Assembly (NCBI GenBank): GCA_020912385.1
Contig: CP087210.1
Location: 930,001 to 994,000, forward strand
From: Neofusicoccum parvum
Lineage: Eukaryota; Ascomycota; Dothideomycetes; Botryosphaeriales; Botryosphaeriaceae
DNA length: 64,000 nt
Direction of reading: 5' to 3'
Below the pieces are notes generated by a model. That model searched no databases and was not told where the DNA came from. It saw only the letters and a program-made list of their open reading frames with translations. The translations under genes were made by a program, and so were the position numbers. Below, piece by piece: positions 20,473 through 32,386 of this stretch (the stretch's first letter is position 1; each line of letters starts with the position of its first letter).

Positions 20473-23253
20473 GAGCCTGTGATCCCTTACACTTCCTCCT
20501 CGCTCACTTATCTCACACCATACTCGTGTAACGGAGTGAGGTCTCGATCGGTGGGCTGTCAGGATCATGGGACTTGATGGGTTATGGACATTATAATGAC
20601 GGAAACGACGTGCTGCTCCGGTAATGACAGCATACGAAACAGCTATGACAGAGCAACCGGATTCGATGGATCTGATTATGGGTGGCTACAAAGATTTGGT
20701 TGCAACGGAGAAAGAGCCGCTCCTCTTTTTATTCCCCTCTCATTCATCTTTTTTTTATGCTTCATTTTCTTCTACACTCCCCTGCTGGGGAAATACTGTT
20801 CAGGCGTTTTAAAGGGAAGGGTCAGTTGGGTTGATTTGGGGGTTGGCAATTTTTTCCCATTATACCTGTTCCAACCAGACACGGAGGAACCTGTCAAGCA
20901 AATCAGCAAGCACACAAGCAAAGCGAGCATGGTGTTTTTTTTTTTGGCGTTTGATTTTTGGTCTGGTCACAGGGCGCTGGATACTTGGGGCTCATACAGA
21001 TGTGAAGAGATGGTAGGCACTCATGTAATAGCTATTAGCCTCACGGCACACTACACGAATTTTTCCTATTCACTCATGAGGATGTTTCAATCGTGGGTGT
21101 AGATTTGGCTTTCCAATCTTTTGGTGGTGCTTTTCCTCCTTTTCGAGTGCATTTGTGGTTGAAATGCACACACGTTTGGGATGCAAGCCGAATTTTGATA
21201 TTCGATGACTGCACTGGAGAGCTGTCATTTTGTTTCTTGAGCGGTTTAAGTGGATCTCATTTTCGTTGTCTCTATCTACACTAGTATTCGGGCCAAGAGC
21301 TGGCAGAAGCATCTCACTTTGGCGACACCCACTGCTTGGATGCGTTGGGATCCTTCTCGCTATCCCTCCATGGGACAGTAGATTGAAACACCAAAGTACA
21401 GGGATTAAATTGCGGGGAAATTGTCGAAATGGCGGCGATAGTCTTGTAAAGTATTTACGCGGAGCCCGACAAACTAGAATCAATGAAAGAAACTTGGCAT
21501 TTTAGATCGAGGAGGAACATGATAGAAGTTTGTTGTTCATTATCTTTGTGCAAAATGACGTCCTTTCCCACAGCCACTGTCGGGACCAAATGCTGCCATG
21601 GTACGATTCGTGCTCTGTCGGTGGAGAAACTCTTAAGCTCACAGCCGAGCGGATGGTCGATGGTTAGCCAGGGCGGTGGTAAACGGCATTCTCAATCAGG
21701 TCAAGTGGGGCAGAATGCATGTGAGGATCCGCAGATCCCGTATATGCAGTTTCAAACGTTGTGCAGATCATCGGAGCTGAGCCGGCGAGAAGGTCGACCC
21801 CTACCAATTGGCCGACGACATCTACTTAAGGTGGTAAGTCTGCTGGGTTCATGAGGTTGAAGAGATTTTGTCCGTTATATTGAGAAGGCTTCTGCTATCC
21901 GAGAGAGCGGAGAACCGCCTTGAACACAACTTCCTGGACTGTAGGCCGAAACGTGAGGGGTCAGAAACCACAGTTGCACAAGTCAAGCAAGCCCAGTGGT
22001 ACGATATCGAATTGGGCAAGTCGGTTGTGCCTTCCGAGTCATGACACTCTCCTTTCAGAAAGGCCTCATTTTGAGTATTGGAACCTTCGCGCAGAGAGAG
22101 CTTGTTCGAAGAGGTACTCTGTGCAGATCCAAAGACAAAAGACAGTCCACGTACGAAGGATATAATAGGCCCCCCCTTGAGTAGTGGCGGTGATAGAAGC
22201 ACATGCCGAAGAGAAGGATTGAGACCATTGACTCCTGGCGGTACTTCCTTGGGAATTGGATTCTCACGCCGAGCATAGGAATGGTGAGTATGACGATGAT
22301 TCCACTCAAATCTGCCCAGGAGCCTTGGAGTTGACGGCCGGCATTCAGTTTACTTCGAACCTGTCATTTACAGACCGGGCGTCGTTACACAAGAGATGAC
22401 GGTGCAAGTCGTTGACTCTTTCGAAGGGGTTGCAAGAAGCTCAACGGAAGATCTAGTACAAAACGCCGGAAACGTGCAATGACAGATCAACCTCGTCTTA
22501 GCATTCACCACGCAGCAATGAGACACAGGGAAGGAGAAGTTTTGGATTGATAGTAGTGAGCTGAGCTGACACATGTTGGCACGCAAGGAGTCCCACTTGC
22601 TGTGGCAGTCTCTGGAGAGCAAGAAGTGAGAACTATGAAGGTCCATTGGATTTTGCAACTTTGGTTGATCTGCCGAAGCAGAACTGTATGTCCCAGCCCA
22701 CAATCCACTCTGCCACAAGACGCGGCAGAAGTAGACTGCTCCCCGTAAGAGGACTTGTGACACCCCCAGAAGGAGCAAGTAGCCGGTATACAGTTGCGTA
22801 AATGGGTGCATGAAGAGGGTGAGGGCCGGATCGCGTGTGGTCCGCAGCGGAGGGCGGGAGGGGTGCGATGCGACATTTGCATCACGCGCGCCCGATCGCT
22901 GGCGAGCAGGACAAGCACATGCGGCGGCGTGGGAGGGGTGTTGCCGCGAGGGTGCGGCGGCGAGGGTGTGGAAGCGTCAAACGGTGCAGTGCGGTGCGGC
23001 GCAGAAAAGCGCGAGCGGCGCGTGGGTTTGCGCGCTAGTGGCGCTGAGTCAGCGGGTTCCGTCATTCTCTGTGCCGGGCCGCCAAGCCGCCAAGCCGCCT
23101 CGCGGGCAACCTCTACTGCTCTGCTGCGTGCCCGACTCGACCACGCGCCGCGACTGTCTCCATCTGCACCGTCGCTCCGCCACACCCGCACTGCGCTCTT
23201 CGCGTCGCCCAACCACCGCGCCCTCTCTGCCGAGCTCCGCACGCGCCGCCAAC
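20473..23253. other. 2.8 kb gene-free, AT-richer gap
   Basis: The longest stretch without a supported gene. From about 20600 to 22750 it has many A/T runs and is visibly less GC-rich than the surroundings. Frames of 60-245 codons occur on both strands, but none has domain-like composition, compatible splice sites or repeats. No transposase, reverse transcriptase, LTR or terminal inverted repeat was seen. The last ~400 bp before 23254 return to high GC and hold the promoter of the zinc-finger gene. Confidence 0.5.
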
Positions 23254-24777
23254 ATGGGCAAGAAGAAGAGAAACCACCCCGACGTCGAGGAGATCATCAA
23301 TCGCCCGTGGTGCTACTACTGCGAGCGCGACTTCGACGACCTCAAGATCCTGATCAACCACCAGAAGGCCAAGCACTTCAAGTGCGAGCGATGCGGTCGC
23401 CGCCTCAACACCGCTGGAGGTAGGGTCCCCTCATCCACGTCACGGCTTGAGCTTATGCATGCTAGGTTTGAACGTCCACATGACGCAGGTCCACAAGGAG
23501 ACTCTCACCCAGGTTGAGAATGCACTGCCGAACCGCCAGGGCCTTGACTACGAGATCTTCGGCATGGAAGGTGTCCCCGAAGACATTGAGAATGCTCACA
23601 AGCAGCGCGTCCTCCAGCAGTACTACGAGCAACAGGCTGAGCGCCGCGCTGCCACTGGCAACCCTCCGCCCGGCGCCGCCGCAGCTGGTGGTGGCCAGCC
23701 CAAGAAGCCCAAGGTCGAGACCAAAGAGGATCTCAAGGCTCGCTTGGCTGCACACAAGGCGAAGAAGGCTCAGGAGGCAGCTGGAGGAAGCAGTGGAGAC
23801 GTCACACCCTTGGGACAAAGTGGCCAGAGCCCGGCCTTAGCTCAGAGCCCTGCAGCTTTCGTAAGTGCACCACACCATGCTCCAATATGGCTGCGGCTGA
23901 CAGACAGAATTTCGCCCTCCAGCCGGGCGCTCCCCAGTACCCGCAGCAGCAGCTGCCCTACTCCACTCCACCGGCCAACTCTGCTCAGGCTGCATACACG
24001 CAACCCTACGGTCAGCCCGGCTATTCCCCACTGCAGACATATCCCCCGCAGCCTGCTTTCCCTCAGCAGCCCGGATACGGTGCTCAGCCCTTCAGCCCTA
24101 ACGCTTCTTCGCCCTTCTCAGGCCAACCCTTCCCCCAGCCCGGCGCCTCGCCGTTCCAGCCGCCTTTCCAGGCTGGCCCGCCTCGTCAGCAGGGCTCGGG
24201 CTCGCCGCCAGCCAACATGCCTTATGGCGCACACCAGCCTCCAAGTCGCACTCCGCCGAACAGCAACCATGCGCCGCAGAGGCAGGGAAGTCTGCCTGCT
24301 GCACCGGGCCTGCCTCAGCGCCCGTCGTTCGGTGCCCCGCAGGTCAACGCCCTCCAGATGCAGCAGATGCACCAGGGACACATCCCGCCTTCCACGACTG
24401 GCCTGCCGGGCTACTCCGCGACCGGCCAGCCCAATGGCCACGGCGTACAGCATTCGCAGAGCTCGATCCCTGGCCTCGAGCAGTCTGTGGACGATCTCAT
24501 CGCTAGCGCAGGCAAGCCGACCGAGTCGTCAAAGGAAGTCGACTCTCAGCAGTCTAAGAAGGAGGACGAGGCGTCCAAGTCCAAGAAGGAAGACGACAAG
24601 AAGAAGCTTGTCTACTCTGATAACGATGTGAGCCCGGAGGAGAAGATGGCCAAGCTGCCAAGGTACGCATTCAATCCCGCCGAGAGGAGGAAGGATGATA
24701 CAGTGGTCGGTTCGCTGGAACCCCCCGTTACTGGCGTGGTTACTGGACAAGATGACGTCGTCGACACATCGGGATAG
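23254..24777 (+). CDS. BuGZ/ZNF207-like C2H2 zinc-finger protein
   Basis: Exons 23254-23419, 23466-23860 and 23908-24777 give 476 residues. The N-terminus has two C2H2 fingers in tandem: C20/C23/H36/H41 and C44/C47/H60/H65, preceded by the basic [19 protein letters not shown] that typifies the BuGZ/ZNF207 family. The conserved segment after the fingers reads [16 protein letters not shown]. Then follow a Lys/Ala-rich helix, a long Pro/Gln/Ala low-complexity region with many Tyr and Phe, and an acidic/Lys-rich end close to a GLE-like segment ([13 protein letters not shown]). In animals BuGZ binds microtubules and Bub3, and its low-complexity region drives condensation; a Bub3-binding GLEBS motif may lie in this C-terminal part, but I cannot confirm it. 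Expected location: nucleus and spindle. The first intron splits the second finger. Confidence 0.85.
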
Positions 24778-26294
24778 GTACTTCTTCTGTGCGACGGACT
24801 TCTAAGAAGCTCAAGTCTTCCGGACGTACGTGAGCAAGTTTCGGGATACGTACGAAAACAGCACTCGGCACTTGCAGGGCACAATTCTACCACTGTGTCC
24901 TACGACATCAGTCTTTGCGTACATCTCCGGCTAGGGCCAGCGGTAGAAGGTGGACGGAATCAGCTGAGAACAGCTAAGTTTGCTGGTATTGCATTTACTC
25001 CGACATGCTGTTCTAACCACGGCCGAGGATCAATTGCACGAGCTTACGGCGACGTGGAACTCACGGCGAGCATAACGGCACCCACCACGATCATTGTACC
25101 AAGGGCTCCGTCGGTTAGTTTTCATAAGTCTGTCCCCTCGGGCAGAAGCTGATGATCGGCTGAGGTTAAGCTACGGACGGCGGCGCTCATGGCGGCGTTT
25201 CGGCGAAAAAAAGAGCCTCTTCTTCTCCCCATTCTCTTTCTTTCCCCACATGTAAGTCTTACAACGGTTGGTTCCTTTCGATAGCTTCTCTCGTGCTTTC
25301 CTGGGCCGGGGCCTTTGCAGGAACTTTAATCAAACCCAGTTGCAATCATCGTGAGTGATATTCCTTCATGTCGTGCTCTCTTTGTCATTAGGCATCTCAA
25401 TCTTCTTCGACTAGCTCTTGGAGATACCTACATTAAGTTGTTATCCCCAAAAAGCCAGCTTGGTCGTCCGGGTAATCAATGAACAGCATCACTCGACGCG
25501 CGTTACCGCTTGGATGAGTTGTCAAGAAAACGTGATATCCTCAGATCTTCTGGACCCGAAAGATCGCCCTTACTTGCGGTTGGTTCCTCGTTGAACCATA
25601 GCACGATTGAAGTCTTGATCCTCTCTCATGCGGACCAGGACAAGTAGAGATGCCAAGGTGTACTCACTACTTCTTACCATGTATCGTTTTTCTGTTTTAG
25701 GAATATTTGCTACATCTTCGGTAAGCTATGCAGTTCTTCGGTCGTATTTGAAATTTATGGCATAATTTTGTGCGCGTGTGCGAAGCCGGCGTGTGCAAGT
25801 GCTGATTCACGGTCTGTCGGATCGTTGACCAGTACGCCCAGCACCATAAGGACAACCACAAGGTCTTCGGTTATGAAGAAGCCAGGAGAAGATTAGATGA
25901 CGCAATAGATCGAAGTGAATAGCCTGAACGGAGAACGGGTGTCGAGGACAAGCACAGAAGATGGAGCATAGGCAGGCTCGAAAGGGGAGGAAAGAGCGAA
26001 GGGCACATGGCCTCGCGTGGTTGCTTCCGAACTCCACGGCATTTCTCTTCTTGCCCTGAAGTTGTGCGTGCTTAAAGTGCAGAGCTTTATTGCTACGTAA
26101 GATCATTTCAGATCAACACGTACGCTGAGTAGAAAAACAGTAACCTACAATGCATTCTTGCATTGCGCCGACATTCTCCAGCAAAAAGGTGAAGGCCCGG
26201 AGATGTCGTAATGCCTAAACCGTTTGCGATGAACCCCCCAACGCCTTGCTGTGTTAAAACCTTATTTCCCAAATCAAAGTCCATGCTTCGCTGC
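24778..26294. other. Intergenic, convergent 3' ends
   Basis: About 1.5 kb between the ends of the zinc-finger gene and SSU72. Less GC-rich than coding regions. Only short frames; no recognisable product or RNA gene. Confidence 0.55.
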
Positions 26295-27409
26295 CTAGAA
26301 CCATGCCAGCGTCCAAAGCGCGGGAAGATTAGGCCACTTTTCTTGCCAGCTTCCCAGGATATCCGGTACGCGCTCGTCAAAGCCAATCCTAGCGCTACCC
26401 TGGCCCCTGTCCCAACCCTGTGGACCCTTTAGTGCCTTTTCTTCTTTTGCGGCTTCATTGAGTCTGTTCGCCAGGTCGAGAATGGCCCTGCCGCCGACCA
26501 GGGCTTCCTCGTGGTTATCTTTGATGTCGACGTTGAAGACATGAACTGGCCGATTAAGTGGGCTGCCCCTGTTGAGCAGGTCGTCTACGACAGCATCCCA
26601 GCATCGCTCCTCGCAAGTGATGACAACGTCAACCACGCCTCCCTCGACGCCCTCTGCGCCTCTGTCTTCCTTGTGATTGATGCGCGGCACGCCAACGCGC
26701 CAGTCTTGCCAGCGCTCGGGATACCGTTTAGTGTTCCGGTTGCGATCCAACATGTTGAGAATTCCGTTGGCGCGGTACAGACGGGCATCCTTGGACTCGA
26801 GCTCGCGATACATAGAGTCGTAGGTGACGCTATTGAAGCCATACACATTGGGCTGGGATATGCTCGGGCCCGGGAGGCGGACGAGAGAGCCAGTGCCAAA
26901 GGAGATGACGGGAAACTGGGCATTGGAGAGCTGCAGATGGGCTTCCATGGATCTGTGGGTGACACGCGGGGTTAGTTGGGAGTGCGCAAATACGAGGTGG
27001 GCAGCAGGCAGCGATTCGCGGGAGGCACGGGGAGCAGCAGGAGAGGCGAGAGCACATGCGGCGGCGACAGCGGAGGCATAGATGTGAATTGATGGAATCG
27101 TATATATACAATGCACGAGGCTCTTTTGCCAGGCAGCTGGCAGAAGCAGACGGTCCCGGCACTCGTCGAGAGATCGTCCCAGCCTCCACCCGGACGGCTG
27201 TGAGAGACATACCTGTTGTTGTTGCTGGCGCACACGGTGCAGAACTTGAGCTTAAAGCCACCGTCTGAATCAGCTGTGGGAGCGGACGGTGCAGCGGACG
27301 CGACGCTGCCATCGAGCGCAGCGGTGGACGAGTCGGGCGACTCGTCAGGCGGCGGCGGCGGCGGCGGAACGGGGGCAGCCTTGCCGCGCAGCCGGGGATC
27401 TGCAGACAT
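26295..27409 (-). CDS. SSU72: RNA polymerase II CTD Ser5/Ser7 phosphatase SSU72
   Basis: Two exons on the minus strand, 27213-27409 and 26295-26952, separated by a 260 nt intron; 284 residues. The phosphatase loop is C60-ASNNN-R66-S67 (C-X5-R), followed by [22 protein letters not shown] and the [13 protein letters not shown] segment of the family. The general-acid region reads [15 protein letters not shown], and the protein ends [17 protein letters not shown], a very conserved Ssu72 ending. The enzyme removes Ser5 (and Ser7) phosphates from the Pol II C-terminal domain as part of the cleavage and polyadenylation factor, linking 3'-end processing, termination and gene looping. Residues 1-50 are a Pro/Ala/Ser-rich extension with a run of seven prolines. 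The intron falls inside the codon of the essential Arg66, so unspliced transcripts cannot encode an active enzyme. Confidence 0.97.
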
Positions 27410-28771
27410 GGCAAGTGGACCTAGAGAAGCTGTGCAGAGAGCGTCAGCACGACGAAGGACGCGCGGAGGAGTGGCGGGGCAGAAGGTGGACGCGGTCAGA
27501 AAATTTGCGTATACGGTAAAATTGTCTCCTCATGGGGGTAGGACAGCTCCAATAAAGGGTATCATCACGGCAAGGAAGGGTGCGGCGGCACGGGGTTGCG
27601 CGGGGGTGGCAGCGAGAAAGACATACCTGGAGGCGGGCGGTGGACGCGTGGGGGATGGCGACGCGCAGGCGCTGGTGGTGAGGTTGAGGACAGGGCCGGC
27701 TCGCTAGCGCGGCGGTCACGTGGGAGGCGAGGGCGAGGCTTGCGGCGGGTGCAGGCCGCGCGCGAGGCTACGGCCGGCTGCGCGGTCGCGAGCGCGAGCG
27801 CACCAATCACGGCGGCGGCAGGCGCGCGGGCGCGTTGCATCATCGCGGGCGCTGCAGACGGCGGCGCGCCCAGCGCTGACAAAGGGCGGCACGGCGGCGG
27901 GGGTGGGCGGTTCGGCCTGGCAGCCCGTGCTGCTGCGGCGTGCGGCTGCCCACTGCTGGCGTCCGTGCCGGAGCCTGGCCGGCTGCGCGCTGCTGGGCGG
28001 CGACGCTGCGCGCTGCCCCTCGGCGGCGGAGACGGAGCTGCGGCTGCTGGCGTCGCTGCACGCTGGATGTGGTGGTGTGCTCTGCGGTGGTGCTCCTGGA
28101 TCAGCATTCTGAAACGGCCGATCTATTATTAGCCCCCGAACAACACAAGCCCGCTGCGTCGTCGAAGTCACGGGGCGTCCTGGTCGCATCGCATGCCCTC
28201 CGCGCTTTTCGCAGCACCACCGCTCGAGTCCCCGGCCTCGTCCAGCCTGCCCCCAGCGCCCGCACCCCCCGAGCTCGCCTCGCCTCCAAGCCCGCGCGGC
28301 TGCCACTGCTAGCGCCCGGCTGGTGCGACCCTTGGCGGCACCTCCGCTCAGGCCAAAGAGCCCACAAATCGTCCACCACCACAATCCCGCCGGCAGTCGC
28401 TCCCTCAGCCCTCGCCCGCCCTAGGCCACGCGCCCATCGCCAGCTCCATTGGCCCTGCCCGCCTGCCTGCGCGACATCCACGCCTTCCAGAACCGCCCCG
28501 CGCCCCACGCCCCTCGCGCTATTCGCCCACGCACCCAAGCCCGCGCGCGCCGCCGCCGACCACACGCGCCGACCCATCCCTGCCCTCGACCATCTGCCAG
28601 CGCATCCGAACAGCCCTTCAGAGCACTGTCTGTCCTCTGTCCGTCCCGAAAACACCAAGAGACCCAAGCTCGCTCCGGGGAGACGAGTCGCAGCGCCGCC
28701 CGGACTTCCGCACCCAGACGCTGCGCACGCGCGCCATTGCCCCAGAGTCGGCGCGCATCACCGGCCTAGCC
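27410..28771. other. Divergent promoter region of SSU72 and the NBP2-like gene
   Basis: Very GC-rich (GCG/CGC-rich) 1.36 kb between two divergent genes. Long open frames on both strands, up to 465 codons at 27940-29337, come from low stop-codon frequency and show only Ala/Arg/Pro-rich composition. No supported gene. Confidence 0.6.
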
Positions 28772-30394
28772 ATGGCTGCGGTTGTCTCCCCTCGAAAATC
28801 CCAGGACTCGGCCTCCCACGAGCTGCCGTCCCAGTCCCCGCCGACCTCGCACCCGACCAGTGCGCTGCCCCCATTGATCACGTCCCCGTCGTCAAAGCCG
28901 CCCAATGCCTCCAGCTCGCGGCCCACGTCGTACGCCAGGAACCGCCTCTCCACCATGTCGCAGGCCTCGGGGGCCCACCGCTCGCGCCCACAATCCACCG
29001 CTTACCCCATCTTCCACTCCAGTCTCAGCTACACCCTCGTCCGCGACTTCGCATATCCGCCACTCAGCCCTCTATTCTACGGCCCGCTGCCCGAACAACG
29101 CTCCGAGACGTCTACTCCCGTGAGCGAGTCGCAGAGTCGGCGAGTGTCAGACCCGCCACTATCCTGGGACGGCACGCGCGGTGGCTGGTCGACAACATCG
29201 TGGGAGCCCAGAGGCGAACAGCTCCCCTCAACAAGCTTTGGCGATGGGCCGCCGTGGAGCGAGGACGAAGATCTCCACAGCCCGGTAGTAACGAGCGCGC
29301 GCCACAGGAAGCACAAGTCCAACGTTGTTGGGTTTGATAGTGATCGGGGCCGCAGTTCAGAGCGGATCAGCGGCGCACGGAGAGGCTCTTACCATTCGAC
29401 GAACGGCGACGGCAGCCAGAATTACTACGTCAGCAACTTCGATGAGCCAGCAAATGGTCCAGGCGGCGAATACATTACCTATTCGGCCGGCGGTGACGAC
29501 GGAAGCCACATGGGCGGACTTTCGGTCCCAACTTCAAATCATGGTCGGGGTCACCTCCCGCGTCGGAGCTACGCGGACCAGGATGGGTTGGTTTACGCTT
29601 CGGATGACGATTTATCCGAGACATCGTCCCAAGGAGGCTTTCCACACGAGAGCCGGTACTCGCGGGATTATCAATTTACGATAGCCTCTCCGGACGAAGA
29701 GATGCACGGCAAGGCTGTTGCGCTCTTTGACTTTGAGCGCGAAAACGATAACGAATTACCGCTTACGGAGGGGCAGATTATTCTGGTCAGCTATCGGCAC
29801 GGGCAAGGCTGGCTCGTTGCGCAAGACCCGCGCACCGGAGAGTCTGGCCTTGTGCCGGAGGAGTATGTGCGGCTCCTGCGGGATATCGAGGGCGGTTGGA
29901 GTGGTTTGATGAACGGCGCACAGTTTAGTGAGGAGCCAAGCACCACCAACACCACCACGGCCAATAACAACAACAGCGACACTACTACCACCGCCACCGC
30001 CACCACCACTACCAACAACAACCACAATATGACTGAAAACAACGACGTCGACGCGAATAATGCCGCCAACAGCGCGAGCCCAATGGGCGAAGCCCTGACT
30101 CCCACGCAAAACCAGCACCACCGCCGGGATGCCAGTGGCCAGAGTGGGACTTCGGAGTACTACACGCCGGTAGTGAGCACCTTCTCGACGAGCTCCAAGG
30201 ACCTTGAGAAGTATCCGCAACACCTTCTTGGTAGCCAGGCAAACACACCGGTCGGAGACGGGACATTTCCACGGAGGGGAAGCAAAGCGTCGTCAAATCA
30301 ACCAAACAGCCCCAAGAAGGAGGATGCAGAAGAAAAAGAAGGCAACAGGGAGAGGCGAGAGCGCGAGGAAGCCCGGGCTGCTAGAAGCACCTAA
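28772..30394 (+). CDS. NBP2: NBP2-like SH3-domain adaptor protein
   Basis: Intronless, 540 residues. One SH3 domain at about residues 313-370: ALFDFERENDNELPLTEGQ, then VSYRHGQGWLVAQDP and SGLVPEEYVRLL. The acidic NDNEL loop, HGQGWL and GLVPEE are the pattern of yeast Nbp2. In yeast Nbp2 brings the phosphatase Ptc1 to Pbs2 and other kinases, damping the HOG and cell-wall-integrity pathways, and it also binds Nap1. The ~310 residues before the SH3 domain are Ser/Pro/Arg-rich and disordered, with several possible phosphosites and a short TLVRDFAYPPLSPLFYG segment that looks conserved. After the SH3 domain comes a Thr/Asn run encoded by ACC/AAC repeats (about 29938-30030), then an acidic/basic tail. 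No membrane segments. A cytosolic stress-signalling adaptor role is inferred from the SH3 type. Confidence 0.82.
   Translation: MAAVVSPRKSQDSASHELPSQSPPTSHPTSALPPLITSPSSKPPNASSSRPTSYARNRLSTMSQASGAHRSRPQSTAYPIFHSSLSYTLVRDFAYPPLSPLFYGPLPEQRSETSTPVSESQSRRVSDPPLSWDGTRGGWSTTSWEPRGEQLPSTSFGDGPPWSEDEDLHSPVVTSARHRKHKSNVVGFDSDRGRSSERISGARRGSYHSTNGDGSQNYYVSNFDEPANGPGGEYITYSAGGDDGSHMGGLSVPTSNHGRGHLPRRSYADQDGLVYASDDDLSETSSQGGFPHESRYSRDYQFTIASPDEEMHGKAVALFDFERENDNELPLTEGQIILVSYRHGQGWLVAQDPRTGESGLVPEEYVRLLRDIEGGWSGLMNGAQFSEEPSTTNTTTANNNNSDTTTTATATTTTNNNHNMTENNDVDANNAANSASPMGEALTPTQNQHHRRDASGQSGTSEYYTPVVSTFSTSSKDLEKYPQHLLGSQANTPVGDGTFPRRGSKASSNQPNSPKKEDAEEKEGNRERREREEARAARST
29938..30030 (+). repeat. ACC/AAC trinucleotide low-complexity tract in coding sequence
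   Basis: Imperfect ACC, AAC and ACT triplets encode a Thr/Asn run after the SH3 domain of the NBP2-like gene. Such tracts often vary in length between strains. Confidence 0.8.
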
Positions 30395-32386
30395 GGCGCT
30401 GGTTGACGACGGTGATACCCAAAGAAGGCAGTTGAGGCTGCCAGGCATTTTGGTCTTGTTTCGAGTTGCATTAGCCGGAGTATTTGCTTTCGAAGTGTTG
30501 GCTAGTTCCACAGCAACGCTGTCGGTTGGTTAGTTTCTACTTTCTTCTCCCTCGCAATATTGCCTTCTCGACCTTGTGTTGAATAAGACCCTCGTTGTTC
30601 CTGCTTCCCGCCTGCCGCCATCGTCGTTATTTTTGACTGATCGGCTTGCGTCCAACGTTTTGTTATCTCCTTCGAGCGGATTGCCACGCGCCCCATCAAA
30701 ATCATTGTTGAGAGTGGACCTAGGGGCTCATATGTTAGTGCTTTGCGAAAACTCTTGAGCAGCTCAGGCTGCAGAACGGCCAATTGTAGTATAGTACTGA
30801 TTAAGAAAGGACAGAAGGGCCGCCGATGCGGCCGCCGAGACTTGACGTGCCGGTCGGTGTATCTGCGCATGCCTGGCAGAAGGTGAAGAGATGTTTTCAT
30901 ATGCTGCCCCTGCCCTGAGCTCCCTCACATTGCTCCGGACGTCCCGCCCCACGGAGCTATATACTAGACCCGCCCATATGAAATCTAAGTGCGCACAAGG
31001 ATGCCAACGCTGTGGCCCCTTCGCCCGGAACTGCGTCCTATTACGGAGGGGTCACATGAGCGGCTCCAGCGGATGCGGCTGGCGCTTTGCTGTCTATTGG
31101 TGGAAGCAGCCACGATGCAAAACAAGCTCCCCGCAAGCGGCCAACACGGCGTCTACTGCGCGATGCCGTCGACAGAACCGCCGCCCGCGTGTGTGGGTCG
31201 CAAAGTCTGTAGGCAAACAGGTCCCACGTGGCCCAGCCGGAAACGCGGCCGGCTCGTATGGTGGCAGTTTACCCGTGCTACTGGGAAGCTGGCGGGAAGC
31301 AGCAGAAGAACCCACCGGAAGCACTCGCCAGCCCGCCTGCAAGCGTGGATCCCACGCGGAAGGGCTCTGCAGAAGTGTCCAGGCCGTGTTTCGGCGGCAA
31401 TGCTGGAATTACTTACGGGCTGGTGATCGCAGGCTCGGTGCTCTGCAGTGCTGCTGGGCGACCGCGGGCAGGGGCCTGCCCAAGCGCGTTAGGCGCACTC
31501 GCTTCCTTACCAAGCACGGTACGGGAAAGCTTCCCTTCTGCTCTTCTTAGCCACACAATTTAACCTTAATCCCAGATCCATCTCCGGCGATACCACGCTT
31601 CCCCCGCATTCCCAGCTGTGCATGCTGGCTGCATACAAGGCGGAGGCGCCGTGGTTTCGCGTGTACTGCTGCTGCTGGCCTTGCTGGCCACTCTCGCGGG
31701 CTCCTGTGGCCGTCGCTCACCGGTGCTTTCCCTCCACGACCCCCACTTACGCCATTGTGCCATGGTGCCGTTGAGCCAGTGAGTCCTTGGCCCGCGCCAA
31801 TGAAAATCGCACATTGGAGGGATTGTTTCAACCCACCGGGTGGGCTGGAGGCCTGCGCCTCGAACCCAGGATCGTCGCTGACACGACACCAGGCACACTT
31901 TCAACGGGCCGAGGCGACCGTCGGGTGCAACCACCCGGAACAGCGTCGTATGACGTGAAATTCCTCCAATCGGCCGTTTTCGAGCCCCAGGGGTGCAGCA
32001 CCATCAGACATGTTCCACCAAGTGCATGAGGTTCCGGGCCTCCAGGCGAAGACACGAAACGGACATGACTCCAACCACGGACCCTTCCCGCCCTCGTATC
32101 GGAGCTTGTTTGGGGTTGCCCGTAAGCGATGCTGGGGGGAGATCTATTGAGCTCACGACCACTGCCTATCGGAAGAACTAATTTGACAGGACGGCTGCCG
32201 TTGTGGGTGCTTCCTGCCGCCGGCGCCACCGTCTGGTGTATATGGCCAGTGTCACGCTGCCTCTGTTTCTCCTTGCTGCTTTCTCTTGGCCCTCGACTCG
32301 ATTTTGGTGATATATCAGGCTCTGCTCAGGGTTCCTGAGCGAGATCTCAACCTTCACGCCCCAGCCGTTTCGGGTCCTCTGCAACC
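30395..32386. other. Intergenic region
   Basis: About 2 kb between the NBP2-like gene and the GH43 gene. Several frames exist, the longest 219 codons at 30891-31550, but composition is irregular (Arg/Cys/Trp/Gly-rich) and no domain or splice structure is visible. A TTCGA-containing stretch near 31850 was tested as a tRNA arm and rejected. Confidence 0.5.

Noticed and set aside
20473..23253. Degraded transposon
   Set aside because: No transposase or reverse-transcriptase motif, terminal repeats or target-site duplications could be found by eye.
27940..29337. 465-codon plus-strand frame in GC-rich DNA
   Set aside because: Ala/Arg/Pro-rich without any domain; its second half overlaps the NBP2-like gene out of frame. 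Stop codons are simply rare in this composition.
31840..31870. Possible tRNA T-arm (GGGTTCGAGG on the minus strand)
   Set aside because: The flanking bases do not form a 5-bp stem and no acceptor or anticodon arm could be paired.
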